The notes beneath the pieces are model-generated. The model was not told the origin of the DNA and searched no databases. It saw only the letters and a program-made list of their open reading frames with translations. From Defluviitaleaceae bacterium (GTDB taxonomy: Bacteria; Bacillota; Clostridia; Lachnospirales; WQUN01), in the NCBI GenBank assembly GCA_009781725.1, contig WQVF01000007.1, positions 1 to 64,000 of the forward strand: a stretch of 64,000 bases of DNA, given 5' to 3'. Shown here piece after piece: positions 16,394 through 24,770 of this stretch (position 1 is the first letter of the stretch; each line of letters starts with the position of its first letter). A program made the translations under genes and the position numbers.

Positions 16394-17668
16394 ATGAAGC
16401 GCAAAGCATCACTAAAGAAATGGCTTAGCTTAGTTCTGGTATTAGTAATTTTACTAGCCTTGCCTGTCATGGTTCACTCTATGAGTGGAGAACGGCATTT
16501 TATTGGTCAAGTATCTGGAACGCGATTTTATTTTGATTCAACTCCGATAGACATTTCTATTCCAGGACACGAATGGAGAGATACGGCGATATTTACTGTC
16601 CAAGTTGGAACTTCCTTATTTTTAGAACGCAACGAATCAATTAATTGGGATTGGGTCAATACTGCCCCCTTTGACCGTTATTGGAGAGTTTTTGAAGGTA
16701 ATAGAGAGGGGGTTGTTATACCTTGGATTCCACTAAGCAATTATTCTGGTAGGGTGATATTTGAAACAGTGGGGTTATTTGTAGTATGCGGTGAAAAGAG
16801 TGGTGATTTCCATGTGCAAGTAGTTGGCAATGTAGCAACACCTTCGCCTACACCAGCAGCAGCACCAAGCCCAACACCGATGGCAACGGCTACACCGCCA
16901 CCAGCAAATAATTCTATCCCACAGTTTGTAAACCCACCATCGGGAGTAGATACAGGCGTTTGGATGGAGTTTACTACTGTACCGGGTAATAGATTTGGTT
17001 ATCGGGTATTTCGAGCTACATCCGCAACCGGGGATGGTATCTCAATTACTGATTTTCCAATCATGGTAAATCCGGCTCATAGCTTAAACCGGATTATCAC
17101 ATTTGATGCAAATGTAAGACCAAACCGGGATTATTGGTATTACATCAGAGAAGTTTTAGAGGAAGCTCACTTTTGCATTGATACAACAACCCTGACCCCG
17201 GAAGTGCTTGGACTTCCAAGTGCCAGGGTACATGTACGTACATCTAGTGCCATAACCGAGCCAGTGCAAGAGCGTGGTTTTATTATGATGTTTATTGGTA
17301 ATCCATTTATGAATGTCAACAATGTTTGGGAGGGCATAGACCCACCAAATAATAATACCGCTCCAGTTATAACCGCTGGGCGCACTATGGTTCCAGTGCG
17401 TGCTATTGTTGAGGCAATGGGAGGAACGGCAGACTGGAACAGTAGTGACAGGCGAGCCGATTTAAGGTCACACGGAAACCATGTACAGATGTGGCTAGGT
17501 CAAAGAAATGTAAGGGTTAATGGTGTTCAAAATGAAATGGACGTTGTACCCCAAGTGGTAAATGGCAGAACTTTAATACCCTTGCGTTTTGTAGCTGAAT
17601 TCTTAGGTCAACAAGCCGAGTGGATAGGCTCACAGCGTATGGTTGTTATCGTGTACGAGCTTCAGTAA
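16394..17668 (+). CDS. Secreted protein with copper amine oxidase N-terminal-like domain
   Basis: This 424-residue protein has a signal peptide (Lys-rich start, hydrophobic 11-28, cleavage after VHS). An N-terminal beta domain, a Thr/Pro/Ser linker (approximately 152-178), a fibronectin-like segment and a C-terminal pair of PF07833 repeats (RTMVPVRAIVEAMGG and RTLIPLRFVAEFLG) follow. PF07833 domains occur in many clostridial exported proteins and probably bind cell wall or substrate. There is no sortase signal. AGGAGG precedes the ATG and a terminator follows. It is cargo of the mobile island. Confidence 0.85.
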   Translation: MKRKASLKKWLSLVLVLVILLALPVMVHSMSGERHFIGQVSGTRFYFDSTPIDISIPGHEWRDTAIFTVQVGTSLFLERNESINWDWVNTAPFDRYWRVFEGNREGVVIPWIPLSNYSGRVIFETVGLFVVCGEKSGDFHVQVVGNVATPSPTPAAAPSPTPMATATPPPANNSIPQFVNPPSGVDTGVWMEFTTVPGNRFGYRVFRATSATGDGISITDFPIMVNPAHSLNRIITFDANVRPNRDYWYYIREVLEEAHFCIDTTTLTPEVLGLPSARVHVRTSSAITEPVQERGFIMMFIGNPFMNVNNVWEGIDPPNNNTAPVITAGRTMVPVRAIVEAMGGTADWNSSDRRADLRSHGNHVQMWLGQRNVRVNGVQNEMDVVPQVVNGRTLIPLRFVAEFLGQQAEWIGSQRMVVIVYELQ

Positions 17669-17700
17669 GCGAGTTTTATAGCAAGCCTTTATACGATAAA

Positions 17701-17738
17701 ATATGCCCTTCACATTGTTGTATGCGAAGGGCATATTT
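17701..17738 (+). terminator. Terminator after the secreted protein gene
   Basis: The stem ATATGCCCTTC/GAAGGGCATAT is followed by a short T-run. Confidence 0.7.
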
Positions 17739-17829
17739 AACCTGGATGCTAGAGAGACAAAGTTCTAGCCAGATAGCGGTAAGAATATACTAAGCCCACC
17801 TTATAAATCTATCAGGGGGGGCAGTATTT

Positions 17830-18615
17830 ATGCTAAGGAGCATCTTTGGCTCAGTCTCATATCCTATTTGGTATTTGTTTTATTTGGCTCTCTTTGGAAT
17901 ATTAACTGCCGGGGCTATCATTCCAGTTTATATACTGTTCTTTTTCATTGCTTTTCATCCCGATTCCGAACGCTTGTGGCGGTGGGTATCAGGAATAAGA
18001 CCATTACGGATAAAAGCAGAAAAAGAACGATTAACACCATTATTGGCGGAAGTTTGTAGCGCATATGCAAAAATAGACGGGGAAAGTACGTATTCCAGAA
18101 ACGTAAAACTGTACATCCAAGAGAGTATGAACATAAATGCCTTCGCATTTGGGCGCGAAACGCTTGTACTAACCAAAGGCAGTATAGATTTACTCAGTGA
18201 TGAAGCATTAAAAGGATTAATTGCTCACGAATTAGCACATTTCCATCACAGTGACACCGGAAGGGCTTTATTTGCTTATGTTGCAAACTTTCCTTTAACC
18301 GTGTTGATGAAAAAGCTACGCCAAATTAATAGCTCCTTAGATACAGGGCTTATAAAATTTTTGTTTAATGTTGTTTTTTATCTCTTCGTGCTAATAGAGT
18401 TTTTGGGCGACATAATTATGATGCAGCATAACAGAGAGCAGGAATATGAAGCAGATAAACGGGCTTTGAGATGGGGTTTCGGTGAAGAATTAGCAGGGGT
18501 ATTAATTCAGATATATCAAATATCAATGGAGAAGCCTAAAAGCATTGGAGAAATGATTAAAGCGACTCATCCACCCATCACCAAGCGGATTGAGCGACTG
18601 GAAGATTTATCTTGA
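17830..18615 (+). CDS. M48-family (HtpX-like) membrane metalloprotease
   Basis: This 261-residue protein has N-terminal membrane segments (about 10-42) and the zinc motif HELAH at 133-137. A further hydrophobic segment lies near 185-205, with the third-ligand region EQEYEAD soon after. HtpX-like proteases degrade damaged membrane proteins. It is shorter than E. coli HtpX but keeps all catalytic parts. The convergent gene at 18607 overlaps its 3' end by 9 bases. Confidence 0.87.
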   Translation: MLRSIFGSVSYPIWYLFYLALFGILTAGAIIPVYILFFFIAFHPDSERLWRWVSGIRPLRIKAEKERLTPLLAEVCSAYAKIDGESTYSRNVKLYIQESMNINAFAFGRETLVLTKGSIDLLSDEALKGLIAHELAHFHHSDTGRALFAYVANFPLTVLMKKLRQINSSLDTGLIKFLFNVVFYLFVLIEFLGDIIMMQHNREQEYEADKRALRWGFGEELAGVLIQIYQISMEKPKSIGEMIKATHPPITKRIERLEDLS

Positions 18616-19098
18616 TGGGTCAAATAACATTTGCGGATAGAATCTTAACTCAGCATTTTCAGTCAAAACTCCAACATATATCTCCATTCGATAGCCAAGA
18701 GGGTAAATTCTATTATTAGAGTTATTATCACGCAGCCAGCCTGCAAACCGAAGGGCTTTCCCGGTAGGTTCATTTGAGGAAAGATTAAAGCGTATATATC
18801 CATCACTATATCTATTTGCATAATAAGTGGCTGAAAACGGGAAATAATAATTGTCTGTAATGTACCGTATCCTAGCAGTGCCAATATGTGTTACCGCAGG
18901 TTGTGGTGTTTGTGTTGGTTCGTTTGACGATGTATCAGGCGTCGGAGCAGGAGTAGCAGCAGGTCTATTCATATTGTTATCGCCAGAAAAAAAATTTCTA
19001 AGTCTTTCTGCAAAATCAAGCGAATCATTAAGCAAGCCGAATATTGCAGCTAAAAGAATTATTACGCCGCCAATTGTTAACTTATCCTTGCTTGCCAT
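18607..19098 (-). CDS. Membrane-anchored protein of unknown function
   Basis: This 163-residue protein has one N-terminal hydrophobic helix (residues 8-24), a Pro/Thr/Ser linker (about 46-68) and a C-terminal extracytoplasmic beta-rich domain with many Tyr and Asn. AGGAGGGTTAAC lies just before the ATG. No family is recognised. The linker resembles that of the secreted protein at 16394. Confidence 0.7.
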   Translation of the reverse strand: MASKDKLTIGGVIILLAAIFGLLNDSLDFAERLRNFFSGDNNMNRPAATPAPTPDTSSNEPTQTPQPAVTHIGTARIRYITDNYYFPFSATYYANRYSDGYIRFNLSSNEPTGKALRFAGWLRDNNSNNRIYPLGYRMEIYVGVLTENAELRFYPQMLFDPSR

Positions 19099-19194
19099 AT
19101 GTTAACCCTCCTTGAATAATCCAGCGTGAACACCACCTCATGCATTGTATTACACAAAAAATCCATATGCAAGCCCGAGTGGTTATTACATATT

Positions 19195-19223
19195 TTGACA
19201 GCAAAATACCTTTGTGTTATTAT
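19195..19223 (+). promoter_or_regulatory. Strong sigma-A-type promoter
   Basis: TTGACA and TATTAT are separated by 17 bases. Transcription would begin almost at the GGAGG of the next gene, which rules out starts further upstream. Confidence 0.7.
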
Positions 19224-19242
19224 ACTTATAGGAGGAAATATA

Positions 19243-19620
19243 GTGGTTAAAGAAATAGATGATACAACAAAAGAATTTTACATTGAAACAGTAGAAAAAT
19301 ATAACACCATAAAGGATATACAAACTAAAAGAGTTATAATCAATAAGTGGGCTCTTGGAGTATGTGTTGGGGCTATTGTGTTGTCGATAATAAATGGGCG
19401 TTTGTCACCAGGAATACAATATATGGATGTCGGCGAGCTGATGCGGAGCCTTCTTGCACCAGCAGGTGGTGGTATTGGATTAGTATATTTTTTATTTAAA
19501 CTAGTAGATAGCTATGCAAAGAAAATAGGCGTTGAAATTAGAATAGATGAAATTAAAGCTTTTTTTGCACATCATGGATTAGTTTTAGAGGATGAAATAG
19601 CAAAAGGGAAAAGTGTATAA
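19243..19620 (+). CDS. Small membrane protein of unknown function
   Basis: This 125-residue protein begins at GTG 19243, chosen because GGAGG lies 7 bases upstream and a promoter ends just before it. It has two hydrophobic segments (about 35-52 and 70-92) with charged ends. No family is recognised. The next gene starts 3 bases after its stop, so they form an operon. Confidence 0.65.
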   Translation: MVKEIDDTTKEFYIETVEKYNTIKDIQTKRVIINKWALGVCVGAIVLSIINGRLSPGIQYMDVGELMRSLLAPAGGGIGLVYFLFKLVDSYAKKIGVEIRIDEIKAFFAHHGLVLEDEIAKGKSV

Positions 19621-19622
19621 TT

Positions 19623-19895
19623 ATGGATATAGATATTAAAGATGTAATTGGCTTGAGTGATGGCAGAAAGTACGTTGTTGCCAGTAAAGCAATCTTTCAA
19701 AATAATACATACTATCACTTGATAGACCAAAGCGATGATACTAATTTCAAATTTTGCATAGAAAAATCAGAAAACAAATCCATACTAGAAGTCGAGGATA
19801 AAGTTCTAATACAACAGCTACTACCGCTATTCGTGGAAGCTTCGACAAATGCTATCACCAAAGAGGATTTAGAGCTGTTAGAAGAGCATCAGTAG
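19623..19895 (+). CDS. Small DUF1292-like hypothetical protein
   Basis: This 90-residue acidic protein has the pattern DGRKYVVASK...YYHLIDQSD...NKSILEVED, recalling DUF1292/YrzB-type beta proteins. The resemblance is weak. It is co-transcribed with the small membrane protein upstream and followed by a terminator. Confidence 0.6.
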   Translation: MDIDIKDVIGLSDGRKYVVASKAIFQNNTYYHLIDQSDDTNFKFCIEKSENKSILEVEDKVLIQQLLPLFVEASTNAITKEDLELLEEHQ

Positions 19896-19925
19896 TTTTA
19901 GTGCTACACACATGTTGTTATAAAA

Positions 19926-19957
19926 TAAATGTCAGAATAATCTGGCATTTTTTGTTG
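19926..19957 (+). terminator. Terminator of the 19243-19895 operon
   Basis: The stem ATGTCAGA/TCTGGCAT is followed by TTTTTTG. Confidence 0.7.
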
Positions 19958-19996
19958 TCCAAATAAATAATTTTAAACAAAAGGGGGTTAAAAAAT

Positions 19997-20128
19997 TTGG
20001 ATATTAAATTTAACGTAAGCAGTAATTTTAAACCAGATGCTAGTAATCAAGCAACTTTTATAGAGCTATTCAACTACAAGCTATTAAAAATAATAATGTA
20101 TTTAGAATCTCTTGGTGACACAGAATGA
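19997..20128 (+). CDS. Possible small protein upstream of second recombinase
   Basis: A 43-codon frame runs from TTG 19997, with AAGGGGG 11 bases upstream, to TGA 20128 (DIKFNVSS...YLESLGDTE). It resembles nothing known. It is supported only by the ribosome site and its position 73 bp before the recombinase. Confidence 0.35.
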   Translation: MDIKFNVSSNFKPDASNQATFIELFNYKLLKIIMYLESLGDTE

Positions 20129-20201
20129 ACAGGTCTGATATAATAAATATGTATTTTGAGAATATTGTGGTTTTTCCGATAATAGGTTTGGAGGATAAAC
20201 T

Positions 20202-21800
20202 ATGATAGTAAAAGTAGGTGTATATTGTAGATTATCTGATGAGGATAGAGATAAGAAAAATGTAAATGATGATAGTGATAGCATACAAAATCAAAAGAGT
20301 ATGCTTCTAAAGTACGCTATACAAAATGACTGGGATGTTATAGATATCTATAGTGATGATGATTATTCCGGGGCTGGTGCATATCGCCCAGACTTTGAAA
20401 GAATGATTAACGATTGCGAGAGCGGCAGAATCAACCTCGTGTTATGTAAAACCCAATCGAGATTTTCAAGAGACATGGAAGTAATCGAAAAATACATACA
20501 TAATAAGTTTGCCTTATGGGGGGTTAGGTTCGTCAGTATAGTAGATAATGCTGACACAGAAGTCAAAGGCAATAAAAAGGCAAGGCAGATAAACGGGCTT
20601 ATTAATGAATGGTTCCTTGAGGATTTATCAGACAATATCAAAAAATCACTAAGCAACAAACGGGACGATGGTCTATTTATGGGGAGCTTCGCTCCGTATG
20701 GGTATATTAAAGACCCCGAAAACAAACATAAACTGATTATTGATGAAATTCCTGCTGAGGTTGTGAGAAAAATATTCGAGCACTATAAAAATGGTTACAG
20801 TTACTATAAAATATGCCAAATATTGAACAGAGAAAAAATAGACACACCATCAATTTACAAACGGAATAATGGTAGTAAATTTGTATGTTGTGGACTAGAC
20901 TATTCAAAAGCCCAGTGGAATGTTGATACAATAGCGAGGATGCTTAGAAATCATGCTTATGTTGGTAATCTAGTACAGGGAAAGAGAACATCAATTAGCT
21001 ATAAGATACATAAATCAAGAGCGGTGGAAAAAGAAAAGTGGAGCATAACTGAAAATGCCCATGAGCCAATTATTGATATCGACACATGGCTTACTGTGCA
21101 AGAAAGATTAGGTAAACATGAATCTCCAACAAGGACGGGGGAGATACATTTCTTTAGCCAGAAAGTTTATTGTAATGAATGCCGTAAAATATTCATGCGA
21201 AATGTATATAAAGTAAAAGGCGGAAAACGGTCATACATGCAATGCAAAGGCGCAAAGAAGTATCACAATTGTGACAATAGAAAAGCCGTTAGAATTGATT
21301 TGTTAGAGAATGCCGTTATTAAAGAAATGAATTTACAATTTAGTAAGTTCTATAATCAACCCTCATTAGAAAGACAATATCCTAAAGTAAATAATAAAGC
21401 CAAATATCCTGATAGAATAAGCGCATGTGGATTAGAGAAGGCAAAAATTGAAAGACAAATACATGAAAAAAACAGCTACTATAAAGGCTTGTATGAAGAC
21501 AAAGTAAAAAAGATTATATCAGAAGATGAATTCATTATGTTAAGAGACACTTATTTACAAGACATAGAAGTTGGTAAAAAACGGATTAAAGCCTTAGACG
21601 AAGAAATAAAGTTAGTTCAAGCAAAAGCAGACAGGAAGGATAATATCATTAGTATCATCGAGAAATATAAACAAATCGACAGGCTAAACAAGATAATACT
21701 TGATGAATTTGTTAGTAAAATTTATATTGGTGATGTCAATGAAGAAACAAAGGAGAGGGATATTATCATCGAATGGAATTTTGCGGAGCTAGCAATGTAA
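20202..21800 (+). CDS. Large serine recombinase (TndX/TnpX-like) 2
   Basis: This 532-residue integrase has a resolvase domain starting VGVYCRLSDED (Ser near residue 11), with the SRFSRD block at about residues 86-91. A recombinase domain (about 170-300), a zinc ribbon with two Cys pairs (about 326-366) and a long coiled coil (about 415-495) follow. It is closer to the TndX/TnpX group than to the recombinase at 10598 and shares little sequence with it, so the island probably combines two elements. Length is normal and the frame intact. Confidence 0.93.
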   Translation: MIVKVGVYCRLSDEDRDKKNVNDDSDSIQNQKSMLLKYAIQNDWDVIDIYSDDDYSGAGAYRPDFERMINDCESGRINLVLCKTQSRFSRDMEVIEKYIHNKFALWGVRFVSIVDNADTEVKGNKKARQINGLINEWFLEDLSDNIKKSLSNKRDDGLFMGSFAPYGYIKDPENKHKLIIDEIPAEVVRKIFEHYKNGYSYYKICQILNREKIDTPSIYKRNNGSKFVCCGLDYSKAQWNVDTIARMLRNHAYVGNLVQGKRTSISYKIHKSRAVEKEKWSITENAHEPIIDIDTWLTVQERLGKHESPTRTGEIHFFSQKVYCNECRKIFMRNVYKVKGGKRSYMQCKGAKKYHNCDNRKAVRIDLLENAVIKEMNLQFSKFYNQPSLERQYPKVNNKAKYPDRISACGLEKAKIERQIHEKNSYYKGLYEDKVKKIISEDEFIMLRDTYLQDIEVGKKRIKALDEEIKLVQAKADRKDNIISIIEKYKQIDRLNKIILDEFVSKIYIGDVNEETKERDIIIEWNFAELAM

Positions 21801-22168
21801 AGAAAATTGTAAAGTTTGGGGTACTCCAATGCTAAACACGGCAGTAATGAAGTAACCCAAAGCTGGAAAAGCCATAATATTCAAGGAATACAGGAAGGTG
21901 CAGACAATGTATCTTTTTTTTATGTATAACAAATTAGGCAAAAAGCGAAAAAAGGAGGTTAAAGGGGCATATTTGAAAAGGCGCAAATATGCCAATCTCT
22001 ATGATTGCTATTCAAATTCTCCGTTCCGTCAAGGTCGGGTAGTATTTTTTTGCGGGAAGGTCACCCACAAAAAAATCTCCACCCTATCCTTGACCTCACT
22101 CTTATATGTGAATAGACGATATAAACTGCAAAAAACAACGATAAACATCTAAATAATCGTTAAGGATG
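21801..22168. other. Gene-free stretch with imperfect hairpin
   Basis: A hairpin at about 22029-22096 pairs tcaaggtcgggtag...ttttttgcggg with cccacaaaaaa...accctatccttga. This may be recombinase-associated attachment DNA or a remnant. No credible coding sequence was found. Confidence 0.4.
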
Positions 22169-22198
22169 TTGTTTTGTATTGTAATTTGTGCGTATAAT
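22169..22198 (+). promoter_or_regulatory. Promoter of the AbrB remnant
   Basis: TTGTTT and TATAAT are separated by 18 bases, about 34 bp before the AbrB ATG. Confidence 0.55.
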
Positions 22199-22231
22199 AA
22201 AGTAAGGAATTCAAGGAAAGGATATGTACTT

Positions 22232-22490
22232 ATGGAGTTAGCAAAAATTACGTCTAAAGGTCAAATAACCAATTATGATTAGGCGACTACTAAAGTTAGG
22301 TGATGGGGATAAAGTGGCTTTTATTGAGCAAGATGGAAAGTTTTTGCTTGTTAATCCCGTATCACTAGCAATTGACGAAGCAAGAAAGGGATTTGCTGGA
22401 GAAGCAGAGAGATTAGAGCTTAAATTGGAACAAGATGTAGCCGATATGGTAAATGAAATTAGAAAAGCGAGAAATAATGAATGCAACTAG
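22232..22490 (+). pseudogene. AbrB/MazE-type antitoxin, frameshifted
   Basis: ATG 22232 opens the classic SpoVT-AbrB start MELAKITSKGQIT, but the frame ends after about 16 codons (N-Y-D-stop). The rest of the protein (IRRLLKLGDGDKVAFIEQDGKFLLVNP and a helical tail) continues in another frame from 22275. A few bases appear lost where the conserved IPxxIR should be. At the 3' end, an ATG overlapping the stop region begins a 12-codon peptide (MNATRFLELYSK), which looks like the first residues of a deleted partner gene. Confidence 0.8.
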
Positions 22491-22768
22491 ATTTTTAGAA
22501 TTATATAGTAAATAACGCTAAGTTACCCCTTAAATGACGCTAAAACCCAGTTAGGTCACAGCTAAACTACAGCACTTTGCCGGAAGTTACCCCTTCCATT
22601 ATGAAATGCATGTGCTAAAATGTGTATAATGAGATAAATTCTCAGGAGCAGAGGAATCCGCATAAAAACGGGTTCTTTTTTGCGTAGAAAGTCGGTGAAA
22701 GAAATGAAATGTCATAAAAAGTCGCTTTATACTACAAATAGTGATAAATAACGACATGAAATTATTCT
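22491..22768 (+). other. Short untranslated transcription unit or leader
   Basis: A TATAAT at 22625-22630 (extended context gtgTATAAT) is followed 25 bases later by the hairpin GAATCCG/CGGGTTC with a T-run (22653-22684). This would give an RNA of about 45-50 nt, either a small RNA or an attenuated leader. The two gaagttacccctt/aagttacccctta motifs at 22511 and 22584 look like IS debris. Confidence 0.4.
22653..22684 (+). terminator. Terminator downstream of promoter at 22625
   Basis: GAATCCG...CGGGTTC stem followed by TTTTTT. Confidence 0.6.
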
Positions 22769-22795
22769 ATGATGAAGGTAAGGGGGAATTTAAAA

Positions 22796-23278
22796 ATGAA
22801 TATGTATAAGAATAGAACACTATCAAGCCAAAACCTAGAAGGGTTTAATTTTGAAGAAACAAAGAAGAATGTACACAATTATTTTGTAAACTTAGAAACA
22901 CTAGAATGGGAATGGGGGAAGTTAAACGCGCAAAAAGGATTGACTGCTAATTATGATTTATCGGAGGAATACAGAAAACAGCCATATATCGCAATTGGAG
23001 CGGATATCTTTAATTTATCAGCCAAAGAACTTACAGAAGAAAAGCTAAGAGAGTATATATCAAATTATTATTGGGCAAGAAGCATTTTATCTGATGAGGA
23101 ACAGCTATATATAATGGAATATTTCATCAACGAAAAATATGAAAAGGAGATAGTTGACCTATTAGGGTTTAATAATAGCGATAGCAACGAATTTAAAAGA
23201 CTAAAACGTAGTGCAATTTATAAGTTTGCCGATTTTTTAAGCATACTTGTAGAAAAGAAGAAGGGGAAAGAAAGCTGA
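22796..23278 (+). CDS. ArpU/sigma-like transcriptional regulator
   Basis: This protein is 160 residues from ATG 22796, chosen because AAGGTAAGGGGG lies 9 bases upstream; earlier ATGs at 22769 and 22772 have no ribosome site. The C-terminal half (LSDEEQLYIMEYFINEKYEKEIVDLLGF, then RLKRSAIYKFADFL) has the shape of a sigma region 4-like helix-turn-helix, as in the ArpU/RinA family of phage late-gene activators. It probably controls element genes. It is 2 bases from the next gene. Confidence 0.65.
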   Translation: MNMYKNRTLSSQNLEGFNFEETKKNVHNYFVNLETLEWEWGKLNAQKGLTANYDLSEEYRKQPYIAIGADIFNLSAKELTEEKLREYISNYYWARSILSDEEQLYIMEYFINEKYEKEIVDLLGFNNSDSNEFKRLKRSAIYKFADFLSILVEKKKGKES

Positions 23279-23280
23279 AA

Positions 23281-23541
23281 ATGGAAAGAAATGTTTTAAT
23301 AGCAAGAATCATTAATTTTTGTTTTACCTATAATGTAGTTAATGATGAATCAATCGAAGTAAGCGAGCTTACAAATGTAATAGAAAAGATGTTAGAAGAA
23401 GCCTATTTTTTAGAGAGCCTAATAAACACGATTATAATTGCTTCGAAGAAACACAGTGGTATAGATATCGAGGAAGTTAAAACGCTCTTGATTGAACTTG
23501 AAAAAATCCGACTTGAATTAGAATACAGTCATGTAAGCTAG
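23281..23541 (+). CDS. Small helical protein of unknown function
   Basis: This 86-residue acidic, fully helical protein is read immediately after the ArpU-like gene (2-base gap). No family is recognised; it may be a partner of the regulator. A large palindromic terminator lies downstream. Confidence 0.55.
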   Translation: MERNVLIARIINFCFTYNVVNDESIEVSELTNVIEKMLEEAYFLESLINTIIIASKKHSGIDIEEVKTLLIELEKIRLELEYSHVS

Positions 23542-23694
23542 TAATAACAAGGTTTTTTATGGGTGGGCAGAGTTTTATTTTAGACCTGTTTATCTGATAT
23601 CTCACTTCTGTAACAGAGATACCCATAGATAAAATCGCAAGCTTCACACACAACGCTATTTAATAAATCCACATTAGATAAATAAAACGACTAT

Positions 23695-23742
23695 AAAAAC
23701 GCGCATATCATCTTGTGTATGGAGATGTTATGCGCGTTTTAT
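23695..23742. terminator. Long palindromic terminator at right edge of island
   Basis: AAAAACGCGCATA...CATCT pairs with AGATG...ATGCGCGTTTTAT. It is long, nearly perfect and AT-ended, so it can work on both strands. Confidence 0.7.
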
Positions 23743-23786
23743 GTTATAGTCACTCCACTCACAATCCACAAATCGGAGTGAAGCCA

Positions 23787-24770
23787 ATGCCATCTAACGC
23801 CCATGAAAACACATACACAGCCCCACTGCCCTTTATACCCACAATTATCGAACACGCCGCTTTCCTAATCGGGCAGACACCCAGTGCCGCTGCACGGGAT
23901 GCTTCTATTTTGGCTAGGGCGCATATTGCTGTATTTGAGCAATATCGCCCCGATGGGGTAACCGTTGGTATGGATATCTATAATATCGAGGCGGAGGCTC
24001 TGGGATGTCAGGTATGCTTCTATGACGACGAGTCCATTCCCGGGATTATGACCCATCCCATAACTTTGGATTCACCTCCCGGTGGTATTGCTTTTTCTCC
24101 AAACTTGGGGCGCATTCAGCTGCTTCTTTGCGCCGCCGAAAAAGTAAAGGCCGTTATCGGCAATGATGCAAAGGTCAGCGTTGGCATATGTGGGCCTTTT
24201 TCTATTCTTATTGAACTGTTGGGGTTTGAAACAGCAATACATGCCTTTATTGATGAAGATAAACGGGTAAGGCTCTTACTTGCAGCAGTCTTGGAATTTC
24301 AAAAGGCATATTCCAGGGAAATTGTCAGCCGCGGACTTGGGGTAACGGTTTTTGAGTCATGGGCTTCGCCTCCTCTTATTACACCTGATATTTACCGGCA
24401 ATATGCGTTGCCTTATGAGCAGGCATTGTTGGCTCATATTGGGGCACGGCCCTTGGTGATAGGCGGCGATACCCGTCCGATTCTTGATGATATAGTAAAA
24501 AGCGGCACCGCTTTGCTTTTATCCGACTATAATACACCTCTGCCCTTATATATAGAAAAAGCCCGTGCAGCAGGGTTAGTACTGCGAGCCAATATTGATC
24601 CCAAACTGGTGCGTCAGGGAGACTTTGAGAAAATTAAAGAGCGAATCAAAGAAATTTATGCCCAGAAGAAAAACTACCCAAAAATAATTATAGGAACAGG
24701 TGTTGTACCCTACGACACTCCGCTAGAGAACCTGCAACGGGTAAAAAAAATCATTGCCTTGTTACATTAG
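23787..24770 (+). CDS. Uroporphyrinogen decarboxylase (UroD) family protein
   Basis: This protein is 327 residues from ATG 23787, preceded by GGAGTGAAG; a longer open frame from 23715 overlaps a terminator hairpin. The fold is the UroD/MtaA/CmuA TIM barrel, with DGVTVGMDIYNIEAEALG and GICGPFSI blocks. It lacks the N-terminal Arg-rich heme-substrate motif, so it is more likely a corrinoid-type methyltransferase relative than a heme enzyme. The substrate is unknown and no corrinoid protein is nearby. Its 3' end overlaps the convergent MATE gene by 20 bases. Confidence 0.82.
   Translation: MPSNAHENTYTAPLPFIPTIIEHAAFLIGQTPSAAARDASILARAHIAVFEQYRPDGVTVGMDIYNIEAEALGCQVCFYDDESIPGIMTHPITLDSPPGGIAFSPNLGRIQLLLCAAEKVKAVIGNDAKVSVGICGPFSILIELLGFETAIHAFIDEDKRVRLLLAAVLEFQKAYSREIVSRGLGVTVFESWASPPLITPDIYRQYALPYEQALLAHIGARPLVIGGDTRPILDDIVKSGTALLLSDYNTPLPLYIEKARAAGLVLRANIDPKLVRQGDFEKIKERIKEIYAQKKNYPKIIIGTGVVPYDTPLENLQRVKKIIALLH

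Noticed and set aside
21898-22152. 84-codon frame after the second recombinase
   Set aside because: It reads through an imperfect hairpin, has no suitable ribosome site and shows no family resemblance.
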